Shown here: positions 1 through 8,301 of the stretch, one piece after another
Position numbering within the stretch: position 1 is the first letter of the stretch
Layout of the letters: each line of letters begins with the position of its first letter
Source: Alphaproteobacteria bacterium
GTDB lineage: Bacteria > Pseudomonadota > Alphaproteobacteria > UBA9655
DNA length: 48,576 bases
NCBI GenBank assembly: GCA_947457015.1
Contig: CANGTV010000007.1
Coordinates: 1-48,576 of the forward strand
Reading direction: 5' to 3'
Position numbers and translations under genes: made by a program
Notes under the pieces: model-generated
The model's input: only the letters and a program-made list of their open reading frames with translations
The model's database searches: none
Told to the model about the DNA's origin: nothing

Positions 1-1181
1 AAAGAAGCTTGAGAACCAACCTTCCTCTTCCTCAGGTGCTTTTGCACCGATGATGTCGGACACCAGCTCTCTATAGAATTAGCTAAGGCGCTTTTTTCTT
101 CCACAAGGAGTTTACCGTGATTCACAAAATCCATAGGGGTGTTTTTATCAAAAGGGAGAACATGATTAATTTTATGTGAGAGCGTATCTTCAAAATCAAC
201 CGCTTCAACCTCACCTTTGCTATAAAGACCAGATTTATTAATAACCACAATAACTTTGCGTCCCCCTTCTTCTGCTCCAAAAAGGCGAAGAAGACGTCCT
301 GCATCTCTAAGACCCGCAAGGGAGCCATCTGTCACAAGCACCATGATATGAGCCTGAGAAATAACGGCTTGTGTTGTGTTATTAGAACAATGAGGAACAT
401 CGATGGCAACATAATGAAATTGTTCTGATAATATTTTTAAAAGTGTTTCAATACCTTCGGTTTTATAAGATATTTCTTCTTCAAGATTTTCTTCTGAACT
501 TACGATCGATAGCCGATCATTTACAGGAACTAAAAGTCGTTCAATAAAAAGAGGATCTATACGACTTGGGCTTTCCAGCGCGTCCCTTAGCCCAGAATTT
601 GATTTTAAATCAAAGTATAAGGAATCTGTGCCAAAGTGAAGGTCCAAATCTAAAAGGACCACCCGACGAGATTTTTCTTTTGACACAAGCTCTGCGAAAT
701 TTGTGGCGAGAAAAGAAGTACCGGCGCCTCCTCGTGCTCCAGCAAAAGCAATAAGTTTCCCAAATTTAGAAGGGCCCTTCTTGTTATTCTCTTCTCCAAA
801 CAAAAATGTCTTGAGAGAACGGCCCACAATATCAGAAAACAAAGGACTGACCAAATAATCAAAAATACCAAGTTTCATCAAGTCTCGATAAAGCCCCACA
901 TCATTTCTTTCCCCAACGGCAATCACATTGACTCCCGGGTCACACAAGTCTGCGAGTTTGTTGAGGTCGGAGACTGGCATTTCTGATTTTGAGACATCAA
1001 TAACAAGGTATGGAGGAGATTTTTTGCTTGTGACAAATTCTATAGCTTCTTTTACACCACCTTTAATAATATCATTTTTTTTTATATTAAAGTTCTCAAG
1101 AGTTTCGTGAACAACCTCTATATCTTGTGGGTTTTCAAGAAAAACGCCTATTTCAATTTGTGCGGCTTTGGACGGTGGCAT
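1..1181 (-). CDS. cpaE: CpaE/TadZ pilus-assembly ATPase-like protein, 3' end cut by window edge
   Basis: This is the Tad pilus localisation factor, a ParA/MinD-like protein at the cytoplasmic face that places the pilus machine. After an N-terminal receiver-like region of about 140 residues, a glycine-rich deviant Walker A (GARGGAGTS) lies near residue 145, followed by ParA-like strands (VVLLDLDLHFGT; VAIDVPH). The ATG at 1181 follows the cpaD stop by 3 nt, with a GGGGGTG ribosome-binding site inside cpaD. The frame is open down to about position 73. There an AGAGAG stretch appears to shift the frame: the other frame then reads ELVSDIIGAKAPEEEEGWF, a more natural C-terminal tail. The stop lies outside the window. 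Assignment is strong from family features and from its place at the end of the cpa cluster. Confidence 0.85.
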   Translation of the reverse strand, partial: MPPSKAAQIEIGVFLENPQDIEVVHETLENFNIKKNDIIKGGVKEAIEFVTSKKSPPYLVIDVSKSEMPVSDLNKLADLCDPGVNVIAVGERNDVGLYRDLMKLGIFDYLVSPLFSDIVGRSLKTFLFGEENNKKGPSKFGKLIAFAGARGGAGTSFLATNFAELVSKEKSRRVVLLDLDLHFGTDSLYFDLKSNSGLRDALESPSRIDPLFIERLLVPVNDRLSIVSSEENLEEEISYKTEGIETLLKILSEQFHYVAIDVPHCSNNTTQAVISQAHIMVLVTDGSLAGLRDAGRLLRLFGAEEGGRKVIVVINKSGLYSKGEVEAVDFEDTLSHKINHVLPFDKNTPMDFVNHGKLLVEEKSALANSIESWCPTSSVQKHLRKRKVGSQAS

Positions 1182-1184
1182 TGT

Positions 1185-1907
1185 TTAAGACACCCCCGGA
1201 GTCGCCGTTGCTGGCGCAGAAGAGCCGGAGGAGCCGCTTTGTTGTGCTGGTGCTGTTGTCGTTGATGTATCCATTAGCGGGGCTATTTTTCTTGTGTAAT
1301 ACCGTGTTACGGCGTCGGCCAAAAGCGCTCCATTGTAAGGATCTCGTGAACGACCGCGGATTAAATCACGGGGATTGGCCACCATCATTCCTAGATTTGC
1401 TTCTACGGCACAGCCATAGTTGCTTGAGCGAGAATTTTGTTTTGCATCCCCAATATTTTGAGAAAAGTTAGAGCAAGAAGGGGGAATGACAAGATACCTT
1501 TCGATAATTACCTCAACTCCAGAATGTGCGTGCTTTTTAGAGTGTCTGTGACCATCCACCTCTTGGTCATCGACCACGATGATAAAATCGTTAGGCACGC
1601 CATACTTTAAAAGTTCTCGCTTAATATCCTTTATCCGCTTTTCTGAGACCCCTCCACATTCACAGAGAGTAGCCGTAATGGCATAAGGGCTGGGAACGTT
1701 CTCATTTAAAAATCTCTGAAACTGTTTCTTTTGTTTGGCTTCGAATGTCGTTGCGTGAGCAGGATAAGCGACAAAGTAAGTTAAGACGATGCGCTCAACC
1801 TTATTTTTCTTTGGGCTCTCTGCAGCAGTCCATTCAGCAGTTTCAGGGACACATCCAGAAAGTATTCCAACACATGTGAGGAGAGCCATTATCTTATAAA
1901 TTTTCAT
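1185..1907 (-). CDS. cpaD: CpaD family Tad pilus lipoprotein
   Basis: CpaD is an outer-membrane or periplasmic lipoprotein that accompanies the CpaC secretin in Tad pilus systems. The product is 240 residues, close to the family length. It starts with a lipoprotein signal (MKIYKIMALLTCVGILSGC), whose lipobox cysteine is residue 19. The body holds the CpaD-type arrangement with a CECGG segment and a late NYGCAVEANLGMMVANPRDLIRG stretch, which matches the conserved NxGCAxxxNLAxMvaxPxDL signature of the family. The C terminus is Ser/Thr/Ala rich and of low complexity. It lies 24 nt downstream of cpaC and 3 nt upstream of cpaE, so it is very likely co-transcribed. Confidence 0.9.
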   Translation of the reverse strand: MKIYKIMALLTCVGILSGCVPETAEWTAAESPKKNKVERIVLTYFVAYPAHATTFEAKQKKQFQRFLNENVPSPYAITATLCECGGVSEKRIKDIKRELLKYGVPNDFIIVVDDQEVDGHRHSKKHAHSGVEVIIERYLVIPPSCSNFSQNIGDAKQNSRSSNYGCAVEANLGMMVANPRDLIRGRSRDPYNGALLADAVTRYYTRKIAPLMDTSTTTAPAQQSGSSGSSAPATATPGVS

Positions 1908-1931
1908 TTTTCCCTACCTTATTAACTTAGG

Positions 1932-3383
1932 TTATTCAATACTAAAGCCTGCTGGCCCCACCAAACGAACGCCACCTGGGCCAAAGAGGGGGGCTTGTCC
2001 TTTCTGAGATCCTTCTTTAACAAGACGTCTTTCAAAAATTTGCTCAACAAACGAGGTATGGACTAAGCCATCTGTTGGTGAGAAAAGTTCTTTCCCTGAT
2101 ACAGGCTCAACAAGGTAAGGCGTTACAAGAATAACAAGCTCTGTTTCTTGATTCTGAAACCGATTTGATCGGAAGAGAGACCCTAATATTGGCAAATCCC
2201 CTAACCCTGGAAGAGCATCTATCCCACTATTGCCTATGTTTTTTATAAGGCCTGCGATCGCAAAAGACTGTCCGCTTGCAAGCTCAACGGTTGTTTCAGC
2301 ACGCCTTGTTAGAATCCCTGGAACAACCTGACCATTGACAACGGTTGTGTTTGTTTGATCAAGCTCGCTCACTTCTGGCCGGACCCGCATGCTAATTAAG
2401 CCGCCATCGAGAACAGTTGGAGTAAAGGCCAAGCTAACACCGTACTGTTTGAATTGGACTGTGACTTGTCCGAAGGACTGGGGAACAGGAAAGGGAAATT
2501 CTCCACCCGCAAGAAAACTTGCTGTTTCTCCGGAAATCGCAACGAGATTAGGTTCTGCTAGAATCGTCACCAGACCGTCTTTTGAAAGAGCCGTTATGGC
2601 AGCATTCACATTTGCATGACTGCTGGTTGCGTTAAAGCCGATGATACTGTCACCATTTCCGGGAGATTGTATGGCTGTGACATTAGTGGTAGCAATAGGA
2701 AGCCCCGTAGTCGTAAAGGGAGCTATTCCTGTTAGAGCTCCAAAATTAAACCGGCCTACGTTTGCAAATGTTGTTTGCCAGTTAATCCCAAACCTATTGA
2801 GAATTGTTCGACTTACCTCTGCTATTTTAACACGTAAATCCACCTGAACAGGAGTTTTAATAACAAGGCGATTGATAACCGTTGGGCCCGAAGCGGCTGT
2901 TGTTCCTTGGGCAAGAAAATTTTTCGTAATAGTGACGATTTCTTCTGCTGTTTTAGAAGAATCAACTTGCCCTGTTAACACAACAGCCCCAGACACGGAT
3001 TGGAGTTCTACCAATTCATAAGGATCAAAAGGAGACAGCATTTCTTTCAACTGAGAAAGATTATGGGTGACCATGACAGTAGCCATTAAAATTTCTTGGC
3101 CTTTTTTGTTCATCGCATAAAGTTTTGTTGTTCCGGGGGTTTTTCCGAACAAATAGGCCATCCGCGGGTTGCTCAACTGAATATCAGCAACTTCAGGGGT
3201 TGAAATAAAAATTTCTGAAACATCTTCCGTAAATTTTATAACGCTAGCGTCTCCCATTTCTAAATTAATTGTCTTTGCACAGACCAAAGTTAAAGAAAAT
3301 ACAAGGCACAAAAGGGTGCAGAGTGTGAGGAATCCTCTTTTTCTCCAGTCTTTAAATTTTTTTATGTTTTGCCGTTCTATCAT
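1932..3383 (-). CDS. cpaC: CpaC/RcpA secretin of the Tad pilus
   Basis: This is the outer-membrane secretin channel through which the Flp pilus passes. The chosen start (ATG at 3383, MIERQNIKKF) gives 483 residues and lies 16 nt after the cpaB stop. The longer open frame to 3527 would overlap cpaB by 128 nt and put 48 basic residues before the signal sequence. A hydrophobic signal segment (FLTLCTLLCLVFSLTLVCA) follows the basic start. Next come the N-terminal pilus-secretin domain (DASVIKFTEDVSEIFISTPEVADI), a BON-like segment (VELQSVSGAVVLTGQVDSS) and a secretin domain with the typical VRPEVSELD and GLIKN...LPGLGDLPILGSLF motifs. This is confident by motif and context. Confidence 0.95.
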   Translation of the reverse strand: MIERQNIKKFKDWRKRGFLTLCTLLCLVFSLTLVCAKTINLEMGDASVIKFTEDVSEIFISTPEVADIQLSNPRMAYLFGKTPGTTKLYAMNKKGQEILMATVMVTHNLSQLKEMLSPFDPYELVELQSVSGAVVLTGQVDSSKTAEEIVTITKNFLAQGTTAASGPTVINRLVIKTPVQVDLRVKIAEVSRTILNRFGINWQTTFANVGRFNFGALTGIAPFTTTGLPIATTNVTAIQSPGNGDSIIGFNATSSHANVNAAITALSKDGLVTILAEPNLVAISGETASFLAGGEFPFPVPQSFGQVTVQFKQYGVSLAFTPTVLDGGLISMRVRPEVSELDQTNTTVVNGQVVPGILTRRAETTVELASGQSFAIAGLIKNIGNSGIDALPGLGDLPILGSLFRSNRFQNQETELVILVTPYLVEPVSGKELFSPTDGLVHTSFVEQIFERRLVKEGSQKGQAPLFGPGGVRLVGPAGFSIE

Positions 3384-3399
3384 AGGATTGCCTTGCTTT

Positions 3400-4227
3400 T
3401 CATTGATCTTTTTTGAACTCGACGGTGCTTGTATCTTTCCCGCGTATAATAGTAACCTTTGTTTCCTCGGGTGTGTCTTGAGCGATGGTCTTTTGTGGCG
3501 TAGGAGCTGTGGGGGTTGATTTTTCAAGGCTATGGAGGCTTAGACTTAAGACCCCTTCTTTTACAGATCCTACAAGAAGTTCTGCTTGTTCGGGAGTAAC
3601 TTCAAGTGTTACTACATGGGGAGTAGGATTGATCTTGTCGGGTGTGGATAAACTCGTGTCCATTGCCAAAACTTTAATCCCTTCTAAGAGCGTTTTACTT
3701 TTCAATTGCTTAGCTCCACCTTCAGGGGAAGCTGTGGAGGCGAAGGATAAAATGATATCTACAATATCTCCGGGGCTGATCAACCCACTGCTTGCAGTTG
3801 TGGCCGACACGTCAATTGATATCGCCCGTTTTCCAGGGTCAAGGACGGCGGCAAGGATACTTCTCTCTCCTTGCTTTACAAATTCTTTGATAATAATAGG
3901 GTCACCTTGAGGAAATGATTCTCGAACAACAGATCCTGTCAAATCTTCCAGTTTCAAAGAATAAGCACTTAACACTTGGGGTGTAACATAGTTTTGATTT
4001 ATGGCCGTCAGGGGCCATTGCTGCCATACAAGGTCGCCGCTTTTAATTTTGTCGCCCTCTTGAAGGTTTTTTCCTGCAATAAGAATTTGGCCCAGTTGTT
4101 GTTGCTGTTGAGAAACAATCTCTTTCTTAGGCGCTTCTTTGCTTGTAAGAAAGAATCGTGTAAGCAAGGCCACGCCAACAGCTAAGATAAGTGCTATGCC
4201 TAATCCCACAATGTCCTTGAATCTCAT
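3400..4227 (-). CDS. cpaB: CpaB/RcpC Tad pilus assembly protein (SAF domain)
   Basis: CpaB is a periplasmic protein anchored by one N-terminal helix that supports Flp pilus assembly and the secretin. The product has 275 residues. Residues 5-28 form a membrane anchor (IVGLGIALILAVGVALLTRFF). A SAF-type domain follows (ILIAGKNLQEGDKIKSGDLVW...), then the RcpC segment (AISIDVSATTASSGLISPGDIVDIILSF), which is the family hallmark. The C-terminal tail is polar and Thr/Lys rich. It sits between cpaA and cpaC, 29 nt downstream of cpaA and 16 nt upstream of the preferred cpaC start. Confidence 0.93.
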   Translation of the reverse strand: MRFKDIVGLGIALILAVGVALLTRFFLTSKEAPKKEIVSQQQQQLGQILIAGKNLQEGDKIKSGDLVWQQWPLTAINQNYVTPQVLSAYSLKLEDLTGSVVRESFPQGDPIIIKEFVKQGERSILAAVLDPGKRAISIDVSATTASSGLISPGDIVDIILSFASTASPEGGAKQLKSKTLLEGIKVLAMDTSLSTPDKINPTPHVVTLEVTPEQAELLVGSVKEGVLSLSLHSLEKSTPTAPTPQKTIAQDTPEETKVTIIRGKDTSTVEFKKDQ

Positions 4228-4256
4228 CCCTGATATTCCCCTTCGTCAACGCATTG

Positions 4257-4811
4257 TTATAGTCTATATAACACAGTTATAATTGCTCCCGCAGCAATAG
4301 CGATGCCATAAGGAACTGTGCGAGACCCTACATTTGCCCGCATTTTTTTCTCAGGTCCCACGCCACTTCCAGCCCACACATATTCAAAATAAGAATATCG
4401 TTCTTCAGCATTTTGAATTTTGCTCCATGTCCAGTCAGAAAGGCGCGCCATATGATCTGGCAAGGATAAGTAAAGAATCCCTAGTCCTCCGCCAATGAGA
4501 GAAACGATAAAAAGAAAGTATAGGATCCCATGAGTGCCCATCCAGAGAGAGGCCACGGCCAAATATTTAGCATCCCCCGCTCCGATAAGCTTAAAGGAAA
4601 AAAGGGCAAACCCTAAAACGAGCACGCCTGCACAGATGGCTAAAGAAGACAAGAAAGTATTCATGTCCAGATAAAGAGGGGCATAAAACCCGTATAGAAC
4701 AACAAGCATTCCTAGGAGAATATTGGGAATACGATAAAAACTAAAGTCATAGAGCCCAATAAGGAAGTGAATAAACGCGTGCAAGGCTTTGATGCAAGCA
4801 AGAAGTATCAT
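4257..4811 (-). CDS. cpaA: CpaA/TadV prepilin peptidase
   Basis: This is an inner-membrane aspartic peptidase of the A24 family that cleaves Flp prepilin and pseudopilins. The start ATG at 4811 overlaps the tadD stop as ATGA, indicating translational coupling; the upstream ATG at 4832 would overlap tadD further. This gives 184 residues. The two catalytic aspartates are visible: Asp22 before FYRIPN, and Asp80 in GAGDAKYL (the GxGD motif). At least four hydrophobic segments are present and there is no cytosolic zinc domain, as expected for TadV-type rather than PilD-type enzymes. It should act on a Flp pilin that is not in this window. Confidence 0.92.
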   Translation of the reverse strand: MILLACIKALHAFIHFLIGLYDFSFYRIPNILLGMLVVLYGFYAPLYLDMNTFLSSLAICAGVLVLGFALFSFKLIGAGDAKYLAVASLWMGTHGILYFLFIVSLIGGGLGILYLSLPDHMARLSDWTWSKIQNAEERYSYFEYVWAGSGVGPEKKMRANVGSRTVPYGIAIAAGAIITVLYRL

Positions 4812-5650
4812 TTCGAATCTCCTTCTTCCCATTTACGGCTTTCATCTAAGGGTACCGTATGATTTTTTGAAATTAAACCTGCATAATCTTGTGTTTGTTG
4901 AACGGCTTCAATGTAATTAATGTTGTTTTTAACCATTTCATCTGGCAAATCGACTCTCCCTATCTTTCTTGCCATCTTCTTATTGCCTGCAAGTCCATAG
5001 GCCAGAGCAAGATTTTGTCTGACGCGTGGCGTTGTACAAGGAGATTGAACGAGTCTTTCTAACTCACAAATCGCTCCCCTGGTATTGCCTGCAAGGGCCA
5101 GAGAAAGAGCTTGATTGCTTTTATAGGATACATTGCTGGGGTCAAGTTCGATGGCGGCTTTGTAATTGGCTTGAGCGCCACATATATCGCCGAGCATATC
5201 AAGAGCAATGCCACGACCATTGAGCGCTTTGGCACAGCGAGGATTTATGGCAAGAGCACAATCAAAAGACTTGATAGCGTTTTCGGGTTGATTAAGGATA
5301 AGGTAGATAGCCCCCATTCCAACAAAGGCGCAGGTGGACCGTGGGAACAGAGCAAGCGCTTTTTCAAATGTCTTCTTTGCCTCTTCGACAGCATTTGCAT
5401 CCAACAGCGACATTCCTAACCCTATATAAGCTGGCTCGCAAGGAGGCCCTTCTTCTTTAATAATGTCCCTATAGTCGTGGATAGCTTGCGGAATATCACC
5501 ACGAGCCCGCGCTAACTCCGCCGTTCTAAGATTGGGATGATCTTGATAAGAGGGGGTAGCAAAGTCTGGAGTGACGAGTTCTGGCCCACACCCCGCCAGC
5601 AAAGAGACACATATTAAGATATTAAGAACTGTCAAAGATCTCATGGACAC
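4808..5650 (-). CDS. tadD: TadD-like TPR lipoprotein
   Basis: This is a tetratricopeptide-repeat lipoprotein of the Tad locus, 280 residues. A lipoprotein signal ends with LLAGC (Cys21). Four or more TPR units follow in residues 45-230, with the usual spacing (for example EPAYIGLGMSLLDANAVEEA, ENAIKSFDCALAINPRCAKA, GAQANYKAAIELDPSNVSYK). TadD proteins act at the outer membrane as pilotin or assembly factors for the secretin. It is the first gene of the visible minus-strand pilus operon, and its stop overlaps the cpaA start. In many alphaproteobacteria tadD lies at the other end of the cluster, so its position here is a local rearrangement. Confidence 0.85.
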   Translation of the reverse strand: MSMRSLTVLNILICVSLLAGCGPELVTPDFATPSYQDHPNLRTAELARARGDIPQAIHDYRDIIKEEGPPCEPAYIGLGMSLLDANAVEEAKKTFEKALALFPRSTCAFVGMGAIYLILNQPENAIKSFDCALAINPRCAKALNGRGIALDMLGDICGAQANYKAAIELDPSNVSYKSNQALSLALAGNTRGAICELERLVQSPCTTPRVRQNLALAYGLAGNKKMARKIGRVDLPDEMVKNNINYIEAVQQTQDYAGLISKNHTVPLDESRKWEEGDSK

Positions 5651-5888
5651 CCCTCGATTTTTTTTATTTATTAAAAACTAGGGAGCACGCTACCATAAAA
5701 ATTAACAAGGGACACAATTTTTTAGCGAACGAGGAAGCTTTTGCCCGAGCTAGGCCCAGAGGTGTAAAAGGCGTTGATCTTGCAAAAGTCCGACCCTTTC
5801 TTTGAGGTTTACTGCAAAACGCTTGTGTTGCGTTATGGACACAGAGATATTGTAAAAGACTGCATCATGCTCTGAGGTTAGGCTATAC

Positions 5889-6016
5889 CTCCGTGAACAA
5901 AATTAAAAGAGCTTGTCATCCTTGCTTTAGAAGCGCTTAATTTTCGAAGAAAATTTTAGAACCTCTTAAGTGAGGATGACAGCTGGGAGAAGTATTATAA
6001 AACTTTGTTCACGGAG
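5889..6016. repeat. MITE-like palindromic element with 13-bp terminal inverted repeats
   Basis: The ends CTCCGTGAACAAA (5889-5901) and TTTGTTCACGGAG (6004-6016) are perfect inverted repeats. Inside them TGTCATCCT and AGGATGACAG form a second inverted pair. CTATAC flanks the element on both sides (5883-5888 and 6018-6023), which could be a target duplication. The right end, read on the minus strand, is nearly identical for about 45 nt to positions 31566-31612. No coding capacity is seen, so mobility would need a transposase in trans. Confidence 0.75.
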
Positions 6017-6064
6017 CCTATACCCTTCGCACTTGAAGTTACCTTATTAGGGTTACTCTTGAGT

Positions 6065-6136
6065 GTCATCCCCGCTTTCGCGGGGACGACAAGAAGGGAA
6101 TAGCAACAACGCCCACATTTTCAACTTGAATAGGTA
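6065..6136. repeat. GTCATCCCCG palindrome plus conserved tail
   Basis: GTCATCCCCG (6065-6074) and CGGGGACGAC (6081-6090) form a 10-nt hairpin with one G/T mismatch and a 6-nt loop. The following stretch (about 6098-6136, GCAACAACGCCCACATTTTC then AACTTGAATAGGTAT) recurs at about 8195-8236 and 20547-20585. It belongs to the repeat family described in the findings. Confidence 0.7.
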
Positions 6137-6145
6137 TGTTATTTT

Positions 6146-7984
6146 TTATGGGTGAGATGGTTGTACCTCCTCCTCTGCCTTAAGCCAGTCTTCTTCTGCG
6201 TTACTCAAGTCTTTTTCGAGCTGATGCTGGCGTTTTAAAAGCTCGTTAAGCGCTTCAGAGTGATGAGAGTAAAGATCTGGGTTATTGAGGTCCTCTCTTA
6301 CCTTCTGCAGAGACGTTGACAGAGCTTCCATTTTTAGCTTGGCGTCTTTGGCTCTTTTCTTAAGGGTTGTAGACTCCTCCTGCACAGGCTTTTTTTGTTT
6401 TGGAGATTTAGAAGACTTTTCCTCTTTTTTCAAAATAAACCGACGATAATCTTCTAGATCTCCCTCATAGGGTTCAACTTTCTGATCAGCCACAAGCCAT
6501 AAACGATCCATGGTGGAGGCTAAAAGATCCGTATCATGGGTGATGAGAATCACAGCACCTTCAAATGCATTAAGCGCCATCATCAAGGCTTGGCGTGATC
6601 CCATATCCAAATGGTTTGTGGGCTCATCCAAGATAAGGATATTCGGTTTTTCTAAGCAAATGAGCGTTAAGTTAAGACGCGCTTTTTCCCCACCTGAAAG
6701 ATTTTTAAGCTTCACATCCGCCAAAGTCCCCGAAAGGCCGAACCGTCCTAAATGGGAGCGGGCGGTTGTGGGCGAAAAAGAGGGTGCCTTTCGAATCACG
6801 TGCTCAAAAGGGGTTGCGTCTTCGTCAAACTCTTCCAATTGATGCTGAGCGAAGTATCCGACTTTAAGTTTCCCAGAACGACGGAGCTCCCCCGTTTGCG
6901 GGGCAAGACGTCCGGCAATCAACTTGGCAAAGGTGGATTTTCCATTTCCGTTGGATCCCAACAACGCGATGCGATCTTCTTCATCAATGCGCATGTTAAG
7001 CCCTTTGAGGATAGGAACCCCTGGCGTATATCCCACACTCACCTGATCCAGAACAAGAAGAGGAGGGGAAAGCTTATCCGGCTGAGGAAAGTCAAACTTA
7101 ACGTTCACATCTTGGGCGATATCCGGCAGCTGCTCCATTTTTTCAAGGGCTTTGAGGCGGCTCTGGGCTTGTTTTGCTTTCGTGGCTTGTGCCCGGAAGC
7201 GATTCACAAAAGCCATCATATGTTTACGTTGCGCCTCTTGCTTGGAATGCTGAGATTTCAACGCTTCTTGCTGGGCGTACCAGGTTCTCTCAAAGGTATC
7301 GTAATTTCCGCTATAGGAGAGAATTTTACTCATGTTCAAATAGAGGATGCGATCACACACATTATTCAAAAGATGGCGATCGTGGCTGATGATCAAAAGA
7401 CTATGGGGATAGCTTTTGAGATAATCCTCAAGCCAAAGAGACGCCTCCAAATCCAAGTGGTTTGTGGGCTCATCCAGTAACAGCCAATCAGGCTTGGAAA
7501 ATAAAAGGGACGCCAGGGCCACCCGCATGCGCCATCCTCCTGAAAAAGTGGACAGAGGAGACTGCTGCATCGTTTCCGAAAATCCAAGGCCTGCTAAAAT
7601 CTCTGCGGCCCGGCTTTCAGCCGTAAAGGCATCAATGACCATAAGGCGCTCATAAATGTCCGCCATATTTTCAGGCTCACTCCCGTCTTCCAAACGGGCC
7701 ATAAGTTGGAGGCGTTCTTTATCCGCTGCCATCACAACTTCTAAAGGCGTTAAGGGTCCTGCCGGAATTTCTTGGGCAACGTGCCCCATGCGGATCCGCG
7801 CAGGGATCTCGAGACGGCCCTCATCCGCATGAAGGGTTTTGAGAAGAATCTTGAAAAAGGTGGACTTTCCTGTTCCATTCCGTCCCACAAGGCCGTAGCG
7901 GTGGCCTTCATTTAAGGACAGGGTGAGATTTTCAATAAGAGTCCGTCCGGCGATGCGAACAGTGAGATTTTGAAGTTTAATCAT
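6146..7984 (-). CDS. ABC-F family ATPase (YheS/Uup type)
   Basis: ABC-F proteins are soluble ATPases with two nucleotide-binding domains that act on the ribosome, often at the E site, rather than in transport. This 612-residue protein has Walker A GRNGTGKST near residue 35 and GSNGNGKST near residue 345. It has signatures FSGGWRMRVA and LSGGEKARL, and two LLLDEPTNHLD / LILDEPTNHLD Walker B-D-loop motifs. A charged linker lies between the domains and a Lys/Glu-rich C-terminal coiled coil follows position 520. There are no membrane segments. Length and tail fit YheS-like or Uup-like housekeeping members; the exact subfamily cannot be fixed by eye. Start ATG 7984 fits the conserved MIKLQNLTVRIAG opening. 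Confidence 0.93.
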   Translation of the reverse strand: MIKLQNLTVRIAGRTLIENLTLSLNEGHRYGLVGRNGTGKSTFFKILLKTLHADEGRLEIPARIRMGHVAQEIPAGPLTPLEVVMAADKERLQLMARLEDGSEPENMADIYERLMVIDAFTAESRAAEILAGLGFSETMQQSPLSTFSGGWRMRVALASLLFSKPDWLLLDEPTNHLDLEASLWLEDYLKSYPHSLLIISHDRHLLNNVCDRILYLNMSKILSYSGNYDTFERTWYAQQEALKSQHSKQEAQRKHMMAFVNRFRAQATKAKQAQSRLKALEKMEQLPDIAQDVNVKFDFPQPDKLSPPLLVLDQVSVGYTPGVPILKGLNMRIDEEDRIALLGSNGNGKSTFAKLIAGRLAPQTGELRRSGKLKVGYFAQHQLEEFDEDATPFEHVIRKAPSFSPTTARSHLGRFGLSGTLADVKLKNLSGGEKARLNLTLICLEKPNILILDEPTNHLDMGSRQALMMALNAFEGAVILITHDTDLLASTMDRLWLVADQKVEPYEGDLEDYRRFILKKEEKSSKSPKQKKPVQEESTTLKKRAKDAKLKMEALSTSLQKVREDLNNPDLYSHHSEALNELLKRQHQLEKDLSNAEEDWLKAEEEVQPSHP

Positions 7985-8301
7985 GGGCTCAAGACCTTAA
8001 TTCTATTTGAAGAGAAGACACATAAAAGGATTCCCGTTTTCTAACGGGAGTGTTTGGGCATGTTCTTCAAGCAGCGATTATGATCAACTTTACCATGACA
8101 GGGAGTCCTTCAAATAAGTAAGGAGATTATTATCCTATAGGTGAGATGAAAGAGTCAAGAACTTACCTAACCTTTACAGGGATGACAATTGAAAAATTGC
8201 AACAAAAGTCCACACTTTCAAATTGAATGGGTATAGATTGTTCCAGTTTTTAAACTTCTGTGCTTATATCTTTTTGATAAAATTATCAAAGGAATTGTGT
8301 G
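7985..8301. other. 317-nt intergenic region with hairpin and repeats
   Basis: No gene is supported. A small hairpin TCCCGTT-TTCT-AACGGGA lies at 8032-8049. The repeat tail GCAACAAAAGTCCACACTTTC ends near 8236. A direct-repeat unit (8236-8292) leads directly into the next gene and probably serves as its leader. Confidence 0.5.
8236..8292 (+). repeat. Direct repeat copy 1, upstream of the secreted-protein gene
   Basis: This roughly 57-nt stretch beginning AGATTGTTCCAGTTTTTAAA and ending GATAAAATTATCAAAG recurs at 8944-8999 with about five differences. Copy 1 ends just before the start codon at 8302, so it probably includes the promoter and leader of that gene. Confidence 0.8.

Larger units (their letters stand above)
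5651..6145. other. 495-nt intergenic region with two repeats
   Basis: No supported gene is present. The region should contain the promoter of the tad operon (5651-5750, very AT-rich). It also holds a 128-bp element with inverted ends (5889-6016) and a short palindrome with a conserved tail (6065-6136). Between 5715 and 5885 I see no convincing reading frame; the plus-strand frame there is interrupted by a stop near 5803. Confidence 0.6.

Noticed and set aside
1127-1471. 114-codon plus-strand frame
   Set aside because: It overlaps cpaD and cpaE on the opposite strand and has no protein-like features beyond being open.
3384-3527. Longer cpaC start
   Set aside because: It would overlap cpaB by 128 nt and place 48 basic residues before the signal peptide; ATG 3383 fits family length and spacing.
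5715-5885. Possible gene remnant upstream of the tad operon
   Set aside because: The plus-strand frame is broken by a stop and resembles nothing I know; it is more likely promoter and leader DNA.
6752-7480. 242-codon plus-strand frame
   Set aside because: It is antisense to the well-conserved ABC-F gene, with no start signal or recognisable domain.
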